Made by a program: the position numbers and the translations under genes | NCBI RefSeq assembly: GCF_016834655.1 | Contig: NZ_JAENHP010000011.1 | Span: 248,001-312,000 of the forward strand | Direction of reading: 5' to 3' | Source of the DNA: Paractinoplanes ovalisporus | GTDB taxonomy: Bacteria; Actinomycetota; Actinomycetes; Mycobacteriales; Micromonosporaceae | Length of the DNA: 64,000 bases | The notes under the pieces: model-generated | Told to the model about the DNA's origin: nothing | Seen by the model: only the letters and a program-made list of their open reading frames with translations | Database searches by the model: none | Shown here: piece after piece, positions 30,237 to 38,030 of the stretch | How positions within the stretch are numbered: the first letter of the stretch is position 1 | Layout of the letters: every line of letters begins with the position of its first letter

Positions 30237-31217
30237 TGCCCGCAGGCCCGCCGCCAGCAGTTCGGGGACGGCCTGTTCGGCCTGGGCCGAGGTGGCGTCG
30301 GCGGCGCGGTAGCTGATCCCCTGCGCGATGACGGCCAGCTTGAAGTTGGCCAGGGCCAGATAGAACGGCCAGTCGTCGAGGCTCACCCCGCGCCGGCGGG
30401 CGTACGCCTCGGCGATCGCGTCGGCGCCGGGCAGGCGGTCGCTGGCCCAGGCGGCGTCGAGGGCCAGGATCGGGTCGAGCTGCGGCTGGCGGTAGACGCA
30501 CATGAGCGCGATGTCGGTGAGCGTGTCGCCCACGGTGGCCAGTTCCCAGTCGACCACGGCCAGCACCTTGCTGATGTCAGCCAGGTCGAGCAGCGTGTTG
30601 TCGATGCGGAAGTCGCCGTGCACCACGCCGATGTGAGCCGGACCGGCCGGCAGCGCGGCGACCAGGCGGGCGTGCAACCGGGTCGCGTCGGCCAGGTCGC
30701 GGCTCTTCACCTCGGTCCACTGCCGCCACCACAGGCGCACCTGACGTTCCAGGAAGCCGTCGGGCCGGCCCAGCCCGCTCAGCCCGACCTCGGCCACGTC
30801 GAGCGAGTGCAGGTCGGCCAGCACCCGCACCAGCTCGGTGACGCAGGCCTCGAGCTCGCGGTCGGTGTAGGTGTCGAGCTGGGCCCGGGTGCGTACGACC
30901 AGCCCGGTGATGAAGGCCGACACGGCGAACGGGGCGCCGATCCAGGAGGTGTCCTCGCAGAGCGCGACGGCGGCGGGCACCGGCACCGGGCTGTACTGCA
31001 ACGCCTGGGCGACCCGCCATTCCCGGGCCACGTCGTGGGCGGACGGGGTGAGCCCGGTCAGCGGCGGCCGGCGGACGATCCAGCGGTGGAGGCCGTCGGT
31101 GACCGCGTACGTCAGGTTGGAGCGCCCGCCGCTGACCAGCTCGCTCGTGAGCGGCCCGGCCACCGGCACATCCCGGCTGCGCAGGAACGCGGCGACCCCG
31201 TCCAGGTCGAGACTCAT
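30228..31217 (-). CDS. APH-family phosphotransferase (ACAD10/11 or LvaA-like kinase)
   Basis: A 329-residue aminoglycoside-phosphotransferase-fold kinase. The catalytic loop is HGDFRIDN (His200, Asp202) and the metal-binding Asp is in VVDWELAT. An N-terminal nucleotide lobe starts at SGGRSNLTYAV. The version fused to or paired with acyl-CoA dehydrogenases (ACAD10/11; LvaA in Pseudomonas levulinate use) phosphorylates the 4-hydroxyl group of a hydroxyacyl-CoA. Here it is the last gene of a tightly overlapping run with a CoA ligase and an SDR, and an acyl-CoA dehydrogenase gene is near, so that role is more likely than drug resistance. Its ATG overlaps the SDR stop by 4 bp. It ends convergent with the dynamin-like gene. 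Confidence 0.85.
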   Translation of the reverse strand: MSLDLDGVAAFLRSRDVPVAGPLTSELVSGGRSNLTYAVTDGLHRWIVRRPPLTGLTPSAHDVAREWRVAQALQYSPVPVPAAVALCEDTSWIGAPFAVSAFITGLVVRTRAQLDTYTDRELEACVTELVRVLADLHSLDVAEVGLSGLGRPDGFLERQVRLWWRQWTEVKSRDLADATRLHARLVAALPAGPAHIGVVHGDFRIDNTLLDLADISKVLAVVDWELATVGDTLTDIALMCVYRQPQLDPILALDAAWASDRLPGADAIAEAYARRRGVSLDDWPFYLALANFKLAVIAQGISYRAADATSAQAEQAVPELLAAGLRALA

Positions 31218-31915
31218 GCCTCGTACCCCCGGGTCCCGGCCCGGCTCATCACGATCTCGTTGATCACCGTACGCGGGGACAGGTCGAGCAGGGTCAGTAC
31301 GGTCCGCACGACGTCGTCGACCGGGATCATCCGCTCCGGCGGCACGGTGTCGCGGATCCAGGCGCTCATGTCGGTGTCGACGTAGCCGGGCGCGATCGCC
31401 GTCGCGGTCACCCCGTGGGCCGATTCCTCGGCGTTGATGCCACGGACGAGGGCCAGCAGAGCGGCCTTGCTCGCCCCGTACGCGGAAAGCTTTGGCTCGG
31501 CCTGGATCCCGGTGATCGAGGACAGCGCGATGACCCGGCCGCCGCCCGAAGCGGCCCGCAGCAACGGCAGCGCCTTGGTGACGAGCACGAACGGCGCCCG
31601 CGTGTTGAGCGCGAACTGTTTGTCGAAACGGGCCATCGGATCACCGGCCAGCGGCGCGGCCGAGCCCACCCCGGCGCACAGGATGAGGGCGTCCAGCGTG
31701 TCGTGCTCCAGGACGACGTTGTCAGCGTCGGTCGCGAGGTCGGCCGCGACGGCCTCGACCTTTCCGGCGCCGGCCGCCTCGGCCTCGGCCGCCACCTCAA
31801 AAGGGCGCCGCGCCACCAGGGTCAGGTTCCAGCCCCGCGCGGCCAGGGCGAGCGCGATCCCCCGCCCGATGCCCCGCGACGCCCCGGTGACCACGGCCCT
31901 TCGGGGGCCGGTCAT
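31214..31915 (-). CDS. Short-chain dehydrogenase/reductase
   Basis: A 233-residue classical SDR. The NAD(P)-binding motif is TGASRGIG near residue 10, the catalytic Ser lies in ALSSITG, and Tyr146-xxx-Lys150 is in SAYGASK. An Arg after the glycine motif (VARRPF) hints at NADP preference. ATG at 31915 is chosen because it overlaps the TetR stop by 4 bp; a longer frame to 32500 lies inside the TetR gene and is a shadow. The stop overlaps the phosphotransferase start by 4 bp. In a levulinate-like scheme it would take the LvaD position, reducing a 4-ketoacyl-CoA to the 4-hydroxyacyl-CoA. That substrate is inferred from gene order only. Confidence 0.87.
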   Translation of the reverse strand: MTGPRRAVVTGASRGIGRGIALALAARGWNLTLVARRPFEVAAEAEAAGAGKVEAVAADLATDADNVVLEHDTLDALILCAGVGSAAPLAGDPMARFDKQFALNTRAPFVLVTKALPLLRAASGGGRVIALSSITGIQAEPKLSAYGASKAALLALVRGINAEESAHGVTATAIAPGYVDTDMSAWIRDTVPPERMIPVDDVVRTVLTLLDLSPRTVINEIVMSRAGTRGYEA

Positions 31916-32697
31916 GGCGCGGTCTCGACGATCGAGCGGGCGATCTGCTGGTACCGCTCGAGCAGCGCCTCCACCGGCAGCGACCCGTCCGGCCGGTACC
32001 ACGACGCAACCCCCACACAGAGCGACGCGATGGCCCGGCTGGCGTCCTTCGGATACGGGGTGTGGAAAATTCCTTCCCGTACGCCGTCCAGGATCACCTG
32101 GTCGAGCATGCGTTGCTGCTCGTCGCGTTTGGCCACGTACCGTTCCCGGTTGCCCGGTTCGAGGCTGCGAAGTTCGGCCGTCGACACGGTGGCCCCCGTA
32201 CGCCGGTACATGTGGAACCGCAGCAGCGATTCGACCAGCGCGTCGAACTGCGAGCGAGGATCGGCCGCGGCGTCCTGGAGGGCTTGCCGGCTGCGGGTCA
32301 GCAGCTCGTCGATGATGACGTTCATCAGGTCGAACAGGATGTCCTGTTTGGACGGGTAGTAGTGGTAGACGCCGGGGACGCTCAGGCCGGAGCGGCGGGC
32401 CAGGTCGCGGGTCGTCGTGCCGTGGTAGCCGTGCTCGAAGAAGGCCTGCAGGGCGGCCTCGAGGATGCGGGAGAAGTCGAGTTCCCCGTACGCGCGCCAA
32501 TCGGACTCGGTCGACATCGGGTCGGTCGCCGCCTCTCTTGTCGTGGATCCCGGGCGGTTCACAGCTTGCCCCGTCGCCCCTCCCGCCGCGGATCCCGGGC
32601 GGCTTGCAGCTTGCCCCTGCGCCTCTTCCGTCGAGGATCCCGGGCGGCTCGCAGCTTGCCCCTGCGCCTCTTCCGTCGAGGATCCCGGGCGGCTCAC
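31912..32697 (-). CDS. TetR-family regulator with a repetitive N-terminal extension
   Basis: Residues about 68-261 form a TetR repressor: FSRILEAALQAFFEHGYHGTTTRDLARRSGLSVPGVYHYYPSK is split here into helix-turn-helix residues about 76-120, followed by a ligand-binding core like that of fatty-acid or acyl-CoA-responsive TetR proteins. The first 60 residues are nearly four copies of a 15-residue unit (SRPGSSTEEAQGQAA). The GTG at 32697 overlaps the upstream synthetase stop by 4 bp, which favours translation of the repeats; otherwise the ATG of MSTESDWRAYGE (about 32517) would give a normal-length repressor, though AGAGAGG lies 13 nt or more away. It probably controls the operon it lies in, with an acyl-CoA intermediate as inducer. 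Confidence 0.82.
   Translation of the reverse strand: MSRPGSSTEEAQGQAASRPGSSTEEAQGQAASRPGSAAGGATGQAVNRPGSTTREAATDPMSTESDWRAYGELDFSRILEAALQAFFEHGYHGTTTRDLARRSGLSVPGVYHYYPSKQDILFDLMNVIIDELLTRSRQALQDAAADPRSQFDALVESLLRFHMYRRTGATVSTAELRSLEPGNRERYVAKRDEQQRMLDQVILDGVREGIFHTPYPKDASRAIASLCVGVASWYRPDGSLPVEALLERYQQIARSIVETAP
32545..32692 (-). repeat. 45-bp direct repeats, just over three units, in the TetR 5' region
   Basis: GGATCCCGGGCGG recurs exactly every 45 bp at 32545, 32590, 32635 and 32680. The two units from 32590 to 32680 are almost identical and the outer one is diverged. The 45-bp period preserves the TetR reading frame, giving 15-residue protein repeats. The spacing and in-frame nature argue for unequal recombination rather than a CRISPR array. 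Confidence 0.88.
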
Positions 32698-34790
32698 GGC
32701 TTGCTCCTTCGTTCTCGGGCCGCGGCGATCAGGGCGTCGAGTGCCTCAGCGTCGTCGACGGCTCCACGGTCGATCACGCGCCCCGGGTCGGCGCCCTGCA
32801 GGATGCGTTTGACGGGCACTTCGAGGCGCTTTCCCGTACGGGTGTGAGGCAAACGCGCGACGGCGATCACGTCGTCGGGCACATGCCGGGGCGAGGTCCG
32901 CTCGGCGACGACCCGCCGGATCCGGTCCGGTTCGGCGTCCCCGACCACGAACAGCGGCATCCAGTAACCCCCGTCCGGCTCCTCGACCCCCACGACGAGG
33001 GCGTCCGCCACGAGGTCAGCAACCGCCGCGTAGATCTCGGCCGAGCCCAGCCGCACCCCGTGCCGGTTGATGGTCGCGTCCGACCTCCCGAGGATGACAA
33101 CGGTGTCGCGCTCGGTCCGGACAATCAGATCCCCGTGGCGCCACACACCCGGGAACATGTCGAAGTAGGTGTCCCGCATTCTCACGTCACCGGTGTCGTC
33201 CCAGAAACGAAGCGGCATGGACGGCATCGGCCCGGTGATCGCCATCTCCCCCGGCGTCCCGGCCGGCACCGGCATGCCACCGGTGTCCCACACCTCAACC
33301 GCCGCGCCCAGGGCGGCCGCACTGATCTCCCCGTCGAAAACCGGGGTGTTGGGCGCACTGGCCACAAAGATGCCGCAGATATCGGTGCCGCCGCTCATCG
33401 ACCCCAGCTGCACCCGTTCGCTGACGTTCGCGCGGAACCACTCGTTGGCCGCAGCCGGCAGCACCGACCCGGTCACACCGACCAGCCGCAGCGAAGGCAC
33501 TTCGGGTTCCAGTCCCGCCCGTTGCGAGGCTTCCAGATAGCCCGGGCTGGTGCCGAACACCGTGACACCCAGATCGGCCACGATCCCCCACAACGCATCC
33601 GTCGCCGGCGCCGTCGGCTTCCCGTCGTACAGCACGTTGGTCGCGCCGTGCAGCAGCCCACAGACCTGCGCGTTCCACATCATCCAGTTCGGCGTCGTGT
33701 ACCAGAAGAACGTGTCTTCGGCCCGCAGATCCATATGCAAACCCGGCGAGACAAGCTGCTCCAGCAGAATCCCCCCGTGCCCGTGCACGATCCCCTTAGG
33801 CCGCCCAGTGGTGCCCGAGGTGAAGAGCACCCAGAGCGGATGGTCAAACGGCACAGTCAGAGCTTCCCGCACCGGTTCAGCCGCCAGCGCGTCCCGCCAC
33901 GTCCCACCGCCGCTTCCAGCCCTGACGTCGACACCAGAATCAACATTGACCTGCCCGACCCCACCGCCGACACCGGAATCAACATTGATTTTCTCGTCAA
34001 CGTTGACCGTCGGATCAATATTGACGACCGCGTCGCTGTTGACGGCTGAGTCGATGTTGATGGGGGTGAGCTTGACGTTGAGGTCCGGGGCGGCTGCGGG
34101 TAGGCCTGCGGTCTCGACGGTGATCGTGTGCTGCAGGCCGGGGAGCAGGTCACGCAGGGCGCGCGCCTCGGGCCGGCGGTCGTGGACGCGGCCGCCGAAC
34201 CAGTAGCCGGTGCCGGCGATCAGCACGCGCGGGGACAGCTGGGCCATCCGCTCGGCCGCTGACTGCGCCGCGTAGTCGAGGCCGGTCTGTGCCCACACCG
34301 CGCCGATCAGCGCGGTCGCTACGAACGCCACTACTCCCTCGACGCAGTTGGGCAGGTAGGCGGCTACCCGGTCTCCCGGCTCGACCCCGAGCGCGCGCAG
34401 GTGTCCGGCCACGGCGGCTGACTGTGCGCGCAGTTGCCCGTACGTAAGCGAGGTGTGCACTCCGTCCTCGCTCACCAGGACCACGGCGTCCTGATCGGCG
34501 GCGCCTGCGCGCACCAGGTGATGGCCGAAATTGAGTGTTCCGCCCGGGAACCACTCGGCGCCGGGCATCCGGCTCTGCGCGAGGGTGTCGCTCGGCGGCG
34601 TCACCCAGTCGACCGCGAAGAAGTCGGCCACCGCTCCCCAGAAATCCCCGGGCGACGCCACGGACCACGCGTGCAGCTCGCGATAGTCGGTCACGTCGTC
34701 GAACGCGGCGAGACCGCGATCGGCCACCCATTGCGCGAAGTGCACGATCCGCGCATCACGAACCCCGACCGGGTCGGGTAGCCAGGTCAT
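32694..34790 (-). CDS. Acyl-CoA synthetase, acetoacetate-CoA ligase type, with an inserted hexapeptide repeat
   Basis: A 698-residue adenylate-forming enzyme that activates a carboxylic acid as acyl-AMP and then acyl-CoA. Family features are the N-terminal ARIVHFAQWVADRG region, ATP loop LFTSGTTGRPKGIVHGHGG, GSMSGGTDICG, the WRHGDLI Asp, the hinge at RSDATINRHGVRLGSAEIY, and the acetylation Lys in TRTGKRLEVPVK. It best fits acetoacetyl-CoA synthetases (about 650 residues); the extra length is a repeat insert at about residues 244-286. ATG at 34790 overlaps the permease stop by 4 bp, and the stop overlaps the TetR GTG. In this operon it would make the CoA thioester of the imported or oxygenated acid, the LvaE role; the real acid is unknown. 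Confidence 0.88.
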   Translation of the reverse strand: MTWLPDPVGVRDARIVHFAQWVADRGLAAFDDVTDYRELHAWSVASPGDFWGAVADFFAVDWVTPPSDTLAQSRMPGAEWFPGGTLNFGHHLVRAGAADQDAVVLVSEDGVHTSLTYGQLRAQSAAVAGHLRALGVEPGDRVAAYLPNCVEGVVAFVATALIGAVWAQTGLDYAAQSAAERMAQLSPRVLIAGTGYWFGGRVHDRRPEARALRDLLPGLQHTITVETAGLPAAAPDLNVKLTPINIDSAVNSDAVVNIDPTVNVDEKINVDSGVGGGVGQVNVDSGVDVRAGSGGGTWRDALAAEPVREALTVPFDHPLWVLFTSGTTGRPKGIVHGHGGILLEQLVSPGLHMDLRAEDTFFWYTTPNWMMWNAQVCGLLHGATNVLYDGKPTAPATDALWGIVADLGVTVFGTSPGYLEASQRAGLEPEVPSLRLVGVTGSVLPAAANEWFRANVSERVQLGSMSGGTDICGIFVASAPNTPVFDGEISAAALGAAVEVWDTGGMPVPAGTPGEMAITGPMPSMPLRFWDDTGDVRMRDTYFDMFPGVWRHGDLIVRTERDTVVILGRSDATINRHGVRLGSAEIYAAVADLVADALVVGVEEPDGGYWMPLFVVGDAEPDRIRRVVAERTSPRHVPDDVIAVARLPHTRTGKRLEVPVKRILQGADPGRVIDRGAVDDAEALDALIAAARERRSKP
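33933..34061 (-). repeat. 18-bp tandem repeat coding NIDxxV-type hexapeptides inside the synthetase
   Basis: The synthetase codes five adjacent hexapeptides (INIDSA, VNSDAV, VNIDPT, VNVDEK, INVDSG), then a 7-residue spacer and a further VNVDSG. In DNA the units appear as TCAACATTGA, TCAACGTTGA or TCAATATTGA palindromes 18 bp apart (33997, 34015, and related at 34033 and 34051; also 33940 and 33979). Codons AAT, ATT, GTT, TCA and AAA are used, unlike the surrounding GC-rich coding. It lies in a surface loop region before the ATP-binding motif. Confidence 0.88.
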
Positions 34791-35983
34791 GAGCGCCGCC
34801 CGCGGGTGGGTAGCAGGGAACCACGGGTCAGGACCACGTCGACGGCTACGGCGATGATGAGCACCGCGCCGGTGGCGAAGTACTGGACCTCGGTCGTCAG
34901 GCCTAGCAACTGCACGCCGTTGCTGATGGAACCTATTACCAGGGCGCCCAGGATCGCGGACCAGATTGAGCCTCGGCCGCCGAACAGGCTGGTGCCACCT
35001 ACCACGGCGGCGGCGATCGCGTTGAGCATCAAGGGGCCGCCGCCGGAGGTTACCGAGACGCCCAGCTGTCGGGAAGCGTCGATCATGCCGGCCACGGCCG
35101 CGCACGCGCCGAGGATGAGGAAGGAGTAGAGGACCATCCGGCGTACGGGAATGCCGGCTCTTTGCGCGGCCTCGCGGTCACCGCCGACCGCGTAGAGGTG
35201 GATGCCGTAACGGGTCTGGGTGGTGAAGTACCAGGCGATCAGCAACATCACCGCGACGATCAGCACCGGCATGGGCAGGCCACGCTGGCGGGTCAGGATG
35301 AAGACGCCCCCGAAGAGCACCGCGGCCACCAGCACGGCCGGCACGACCACTGACACCGGTGACGTGCGGGTGCCGGTGGAGAGCCGCTCCCGGTATTGGA
35401 ACGTGCCGTAGGCCGCGAAGGCCAGTGTTCCCACCGCCGCCAGCAGATAGCTGGTGCCCGCGGGGATCGCCGTGCTCGCGATTTTGGCGAACGACGTGCC
35501 GGCCACGCTGACCGTGAACTCGGGCGGGAGCACGACCAGGATGAGGCCCTGCAGGATCACCATGCCGCCCAGCGTGACGATCAGTGATGGCACGCCGAAC
35601 GTGATGACCAGGGCCTCGATGAGCGTGATGGCCATGCCGGCCGCGATCGCCACGGCGATGGCCAGCGGCAACGGCAGACCGCTGTTGACGGCCAACCCGG
35701 CCGCGACCGCCGCGCAGACGCCGGAGAGCACGGCCGACGACAGGTCGATCTCGCCGACGAGCAGCACGAAAACCACGCCCAGGGCGAGGATCGCGGTCGT
35801 GGCGATCTGCAGAGTCAGGTTGGTGATGTTGCGGAAGCTCAGGTAGGCCGAGCTCTGGCTGTAGAAGACGGCCCAGATGATGGCCAGCGTGACCAGCACG
35901 GGAATGCTGCGGTGACCCCGGCCGGCCATCTCGATGACCCGGGCGGCGGGAGTGCGGGCGGTGGTCTCGGTGGCGACGCTCAT
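34787..35983 (-). CDS. ABC transporter permease, RbsC/XylH family
   Basis: A 398-residue integral membrane protein with about ten hydrophobic segments and the family motifs GEIDLSSAVLSGV (second half) and AGIPVRRMVLYSF, ending ...GGTSLFGGRGSIWSAILGALVIGSISNGVQLLG. This is the membrane channel of a monosaccharide-type importer. It overlaps the ATPase gene upstream (4 bp at 35980-35983) and the synthetase downstream (4 bp). That a sugar-type permease is joined directly to a CoA ligase suggests that the importer brings in a non-carbohydrate acid or a sugar conjugate; this is inference. A hydrophilic insert around residues 195-215 (YRERLSTGTRTSP) separates two helices and is longer than in RbsC. 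Confidence 0.9.
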   Translation of the reverse strand: MSVATETTARTPAARVIEMAGRGHRSIPVLVTLAIIWAVFYSQSSAYLSFRNITNLTLQIATTAILALGVVFVLLVGEIDLSSAVLSGVCAAVAAGLAVNSGLPLPLAIAVAIAAGMAITLIEALVITFGVPSLIVTLGGMVILQGLILVVLPPEFTVSVAGTSFAKIASTAIPAGTSYLLAAVGTLAFAAYGTFQYRERLSTGTRTSPVSVVVPAVLVAAVLFGGVFILTRQRGLPMPVLIVAVMLLIAWYFTTQTRYGIHLYAVGGDREAAQRAGIPVRRMVLYSFLILGACAAVAGMIDASRQLGVSVTSGGGPLMLNAIAAAVVGGTSLFGGRGSIWSAILGALVIGSISNGVQLLGLTTEVQYFATGAVLIIAVAVDVVLTRGSLLPTRGRRS

Positions 35984-36732
35984 CGGTCCCCGTCCTCCTC
36001 GTGCGCCCCGGTCATGGCGCTGACCAGGTCGGACGGCGTGTATTCACCGCGGCGGAACTCGGCCACCTTGGTGCCCAGGCGCAGCACCACGACGCGGTCG
36101 GCGATCTGCCGTACGTCCTTCATGTCGTGCGAGATGACGACCACGCCCCGGCCCTGGTCACGCAGCCGGTGGACCAGGTCGAGCACCTCGCCGCGCTGGG
36201 AGACGCCGAGGGCCGCGGTCGGCTCGTCGAGGATCACCACCGCGGGATCGCTGATCAGGGCGCGGCAGATCGCAATTCCCTGCCGCTGGCCGCCGGAGAG
36301 GGCGACAACGGGGGTGCTGAGCGAGCGGAGCTTGACCGACAGCGACTCCAGGATCCGCTGGGCCTGCTCCTCCATCAGGTGCCGGCGGACCCGGCGACCG
36401 GACCACACCGGCCCGTAGCGCTCCTGGCCGAGAAACAGGTTCTGGACGGCGTCCAGGTTGTCGCAGAGCGAGAGATCCTGGAACACCGTACGGATCCCGG
36501 CTTCGGCCGCCGCACGGGGCGACACCAGGCGGGCGCTCTCGCCGCGGACCCGGATCTCGCCGGTGTCCGGTGACTCCACCCCGGACACGATCTTGACCAG
36601 GGTGGATTTGCCGGCGCCGTTGTCGCCGATGAGCGCGACGACCTCGCCCTGGTGCACCGACATGTCGATCTCGTGCAGGGCCCGTACGCCGCCGAAGTGT
36701 TTCGAGATCTTGGTGAGCTCGAGCAGGGTCAT
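35980..36732 (-). CDS. ABC transporter ATP-binding protein, single-domain (XylG/FrcA-like)
   Basis: A 250-residue ATPase with Walker A GDNGAGKST near residue 37, Q-loop Gln (VFQDLSLCDN), signature LSGGQRQGIAICRAL, Walker B VVILDEPTAALG and switch His in VISHDMKD. The ALGVSQRGEVLDLVHRL stretch is typical of monosaccharide importers, which more often have a double ATPase of about 500 residues; the single-domain form would act as a homodimer. It lies 54 bp after the binding-protein gene and overlaps the permease by 4 bp. It energises uptake through the RbsC-like permease. Confidence 0.9.
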   Translation of the reverse strand: MTLLELTKISKHFGGVRALHEIDMSVHQGEVVALIGDNGAGKSTLVKIVSGVESPDTGEIRVRGESARLVSPRAAAEAGIRTVFQDLSLCDNLDAVQNLFLGQERYGPVWSGRRVRRHLMEEQAQRILESLSVKLRSLSTPVVALSGGQRQGIAICRALISDPAVVILDEPTAALGVSQRGEVLDLVHRLRDQGRGVVVISHDMKDVRQIADRVVVLRLGTKVAEFRRGEYTPSDLVSAMTGAHEEDGDR

Positions 36733-36786
36733 GGTGTCCTCCCGCGCGGGCGGCCGGGGTCAGCCGGCCGCCCGAGGTGAAAAGGC

Positions 36787-37911
36787 CTACTTGTTGCGGG
36801 TCTTGCAGGTCTCGGTGCCCTCGGCCGGGCCCACGCAGATCTGCGCCCAGGTGAAGATGCCGAGATCGACGGCCTTCTGTACGGCGTCACCGGGGTCCTT
36901 GCCGTCCTCGAGGTGGATGAGCGTCGACTCGAGCTTGGCCGTGGGCACCTGCATGGCGCCGTTGTCGATGGTGTCCTTGACCAGGTCGGCCGGTGGCTGC
37001 TGCCCGTTCACGGCGGCCAGCGCGATCTTGGCCGCCCCTTCGGCCTCGACCGAGAACGCCTTGAGCACGTTGTCCTGCTGGTCGCCGGTGAGCATGTACT
37101 GCAGGCCGGTCAGCTCGGGGTTCTGCCCCCCGTACACGGGCGTCTTGAGGTTCTTGTCCTTGAGGGCCGCGATGATGCCGGCCGTGATGCCGTCGTAGAA
37201 GCCGAAGAACGCGTTGACGCCGTTCTGCGTCCTGGTCAGGCACTGCTCGGTCGCCTTGGTGGCGTTGTCGGGCGCCCAGTCCTTGATGTAGTCCTCGCAG
37301 ACGACCTGGATGTCGCCGCTCTGGATCAGCGGGTCGATCACCTTGTTCTGCCCGGCCAGCATCTGCGTGGTGTAGACGTCGCCCTTGTTGCCGTACTGGC
37401 GGGCGATCTTGACCGGCTTGGCGCCCAGTTTGCCGCTGGTGACCTGCTCGGCGAAGTAGGTGGCCTGTTGCTCGCCGACCTTCTCGGGGTCGAAGATGAC
37501 CTGGGCGTAGAGCGTGCCCTTGACCGGCGGGTTCTCATAGCCGATGACCGGCACCTGGGCCTGCTCGGCGGTCTGCAGCAGTCCGGCGCTGGTGTTGGGG
37601 TCGGCCGCCACCACCACGAGGGCCTTGGCGCCGGCCGCGATCGCCGCGTTGGCCTGCGCGAGCTGCTGGTTCGAGTCGCCGCCGGCGTTGACGAACTTGA
37701 CCTCGACACTGGGGTCGAGCGCCTTGATGGCCTTCTCGAACGCCGGGCCGTCCTGCTGGATGTAGCGGGTGGGGGTGGTGTTGGGGGCCATGAAGTAGAC
37801 GAGCTTAGGTCCACCGCTCCCGGTGCCGGAGGCGTCGTCCGAGTCGCCGCTTCCGCAGGCCGAGACGAGAAGGAGGCTGGCGCAGGCTATGGCTCCAAAG
37901 GTGCGTTTCAT
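36787..37911 (-). CDS. Substrate-binding lipoprotein of a sugar-type ABC importer
   Basis: A 374-residue type I periplasmic-binding-fold lipoprotein. The signal peptide ends in LLLVSACGSG (lipobox Cys near 20), followed by a Ser/Gly/Asp linker. The mature domain begins PKLVYFMAPNTTPTRYIQQDG, with AAIAAGAKALVVVAADPNTSAG and GYENPPVKGTLYAQVIFDPEKVGEQQA, as in xylose/ribose-type receptors. Cysteines near the C-terminus (QICVGPAEGTETCKTRNK) could form a disulfide. ATG at 37911 has AGAGGAG about 8 nt upstream; the longer frame to 38565 lies inside the monooxygenase. It is the first gene of the transporter part and the most strongly signalled start in the locus. The ligand cannot be read from sequence. 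Confidence 0.9.
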   Translation of the reverse strand: MKRTFGAIACASLLLVSACGSGDSDDASGTGSGGPKLVYFMAPNTTPTRYIQQDGPAFEKAIKALDPSVEVKFVNAGGDSNQQLAQANAAIAAGAKALVVVAADPNTSAGLLQTAEQAQVPVIGYENPPVKGTLYAQVIFDPEKVGEQQATYFAEQVTSGKLGAKPVKIARQYGNKGDVYTTQMLAGQNKVIDPLIQSGDIQVVCEDYIKDWAPDNATKATEQCLTRTQNGVNAFFGFYDGITAGIIAALKDKNLKTPVYGGQNPELTGLQYMLTGDQQDNVLKAFSVEAEGAAKIALAAVNGQQPPADLVKDTIDNGAMQVPTAKLESTLIHLEDGKDPGDAVQKAVDLGIFTWAQICVGPAEGTETCKTRNK

Positions 37912-37928
37912 GGGCTGACTCCTCTGCT

Positions 37929-37949
37929 CTTCCGCCTTTCCGGCGGAAG
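37929..37949 (-). promoter_or_regulatory. Stem-loop in the leader of the binding-protein gene
   Basis: CTTCCGCC (37929-37936) and GGCGGAAG (37942-37949) form a perfect 8-bp stem with a 5-nt loop, 17 bp before the start codon and just upstream of the ribosome binding site. It could end transcription from the monooxygenase gene or stabilise the transporter mRNA. Confidence 0.45.
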
Positions 37950-38030
37950 AAGGGCATGGGGCATCACGCCGGGAGCCGCGCGCTGCAAGAGAGTCAGCGA
38001 TACCGGGCCCGACGGCGTCAGGGTGATCGG

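Noticed and set aside
30228..31217. Aminoglycoside resistance gene
   Set aside because: The APH fold is shared, but the operon with CoA ligase and SDR and the nearby ACAD-like gene point to acyl-CoA metabolism.
32545..32692. Direct repeats as a CRISPR array
   Set aside because: The 45-bp units are contiguous and coding with no unique spacers, and no cas genes are near. The 44-bp array at 41163 is rejected for the same reason.
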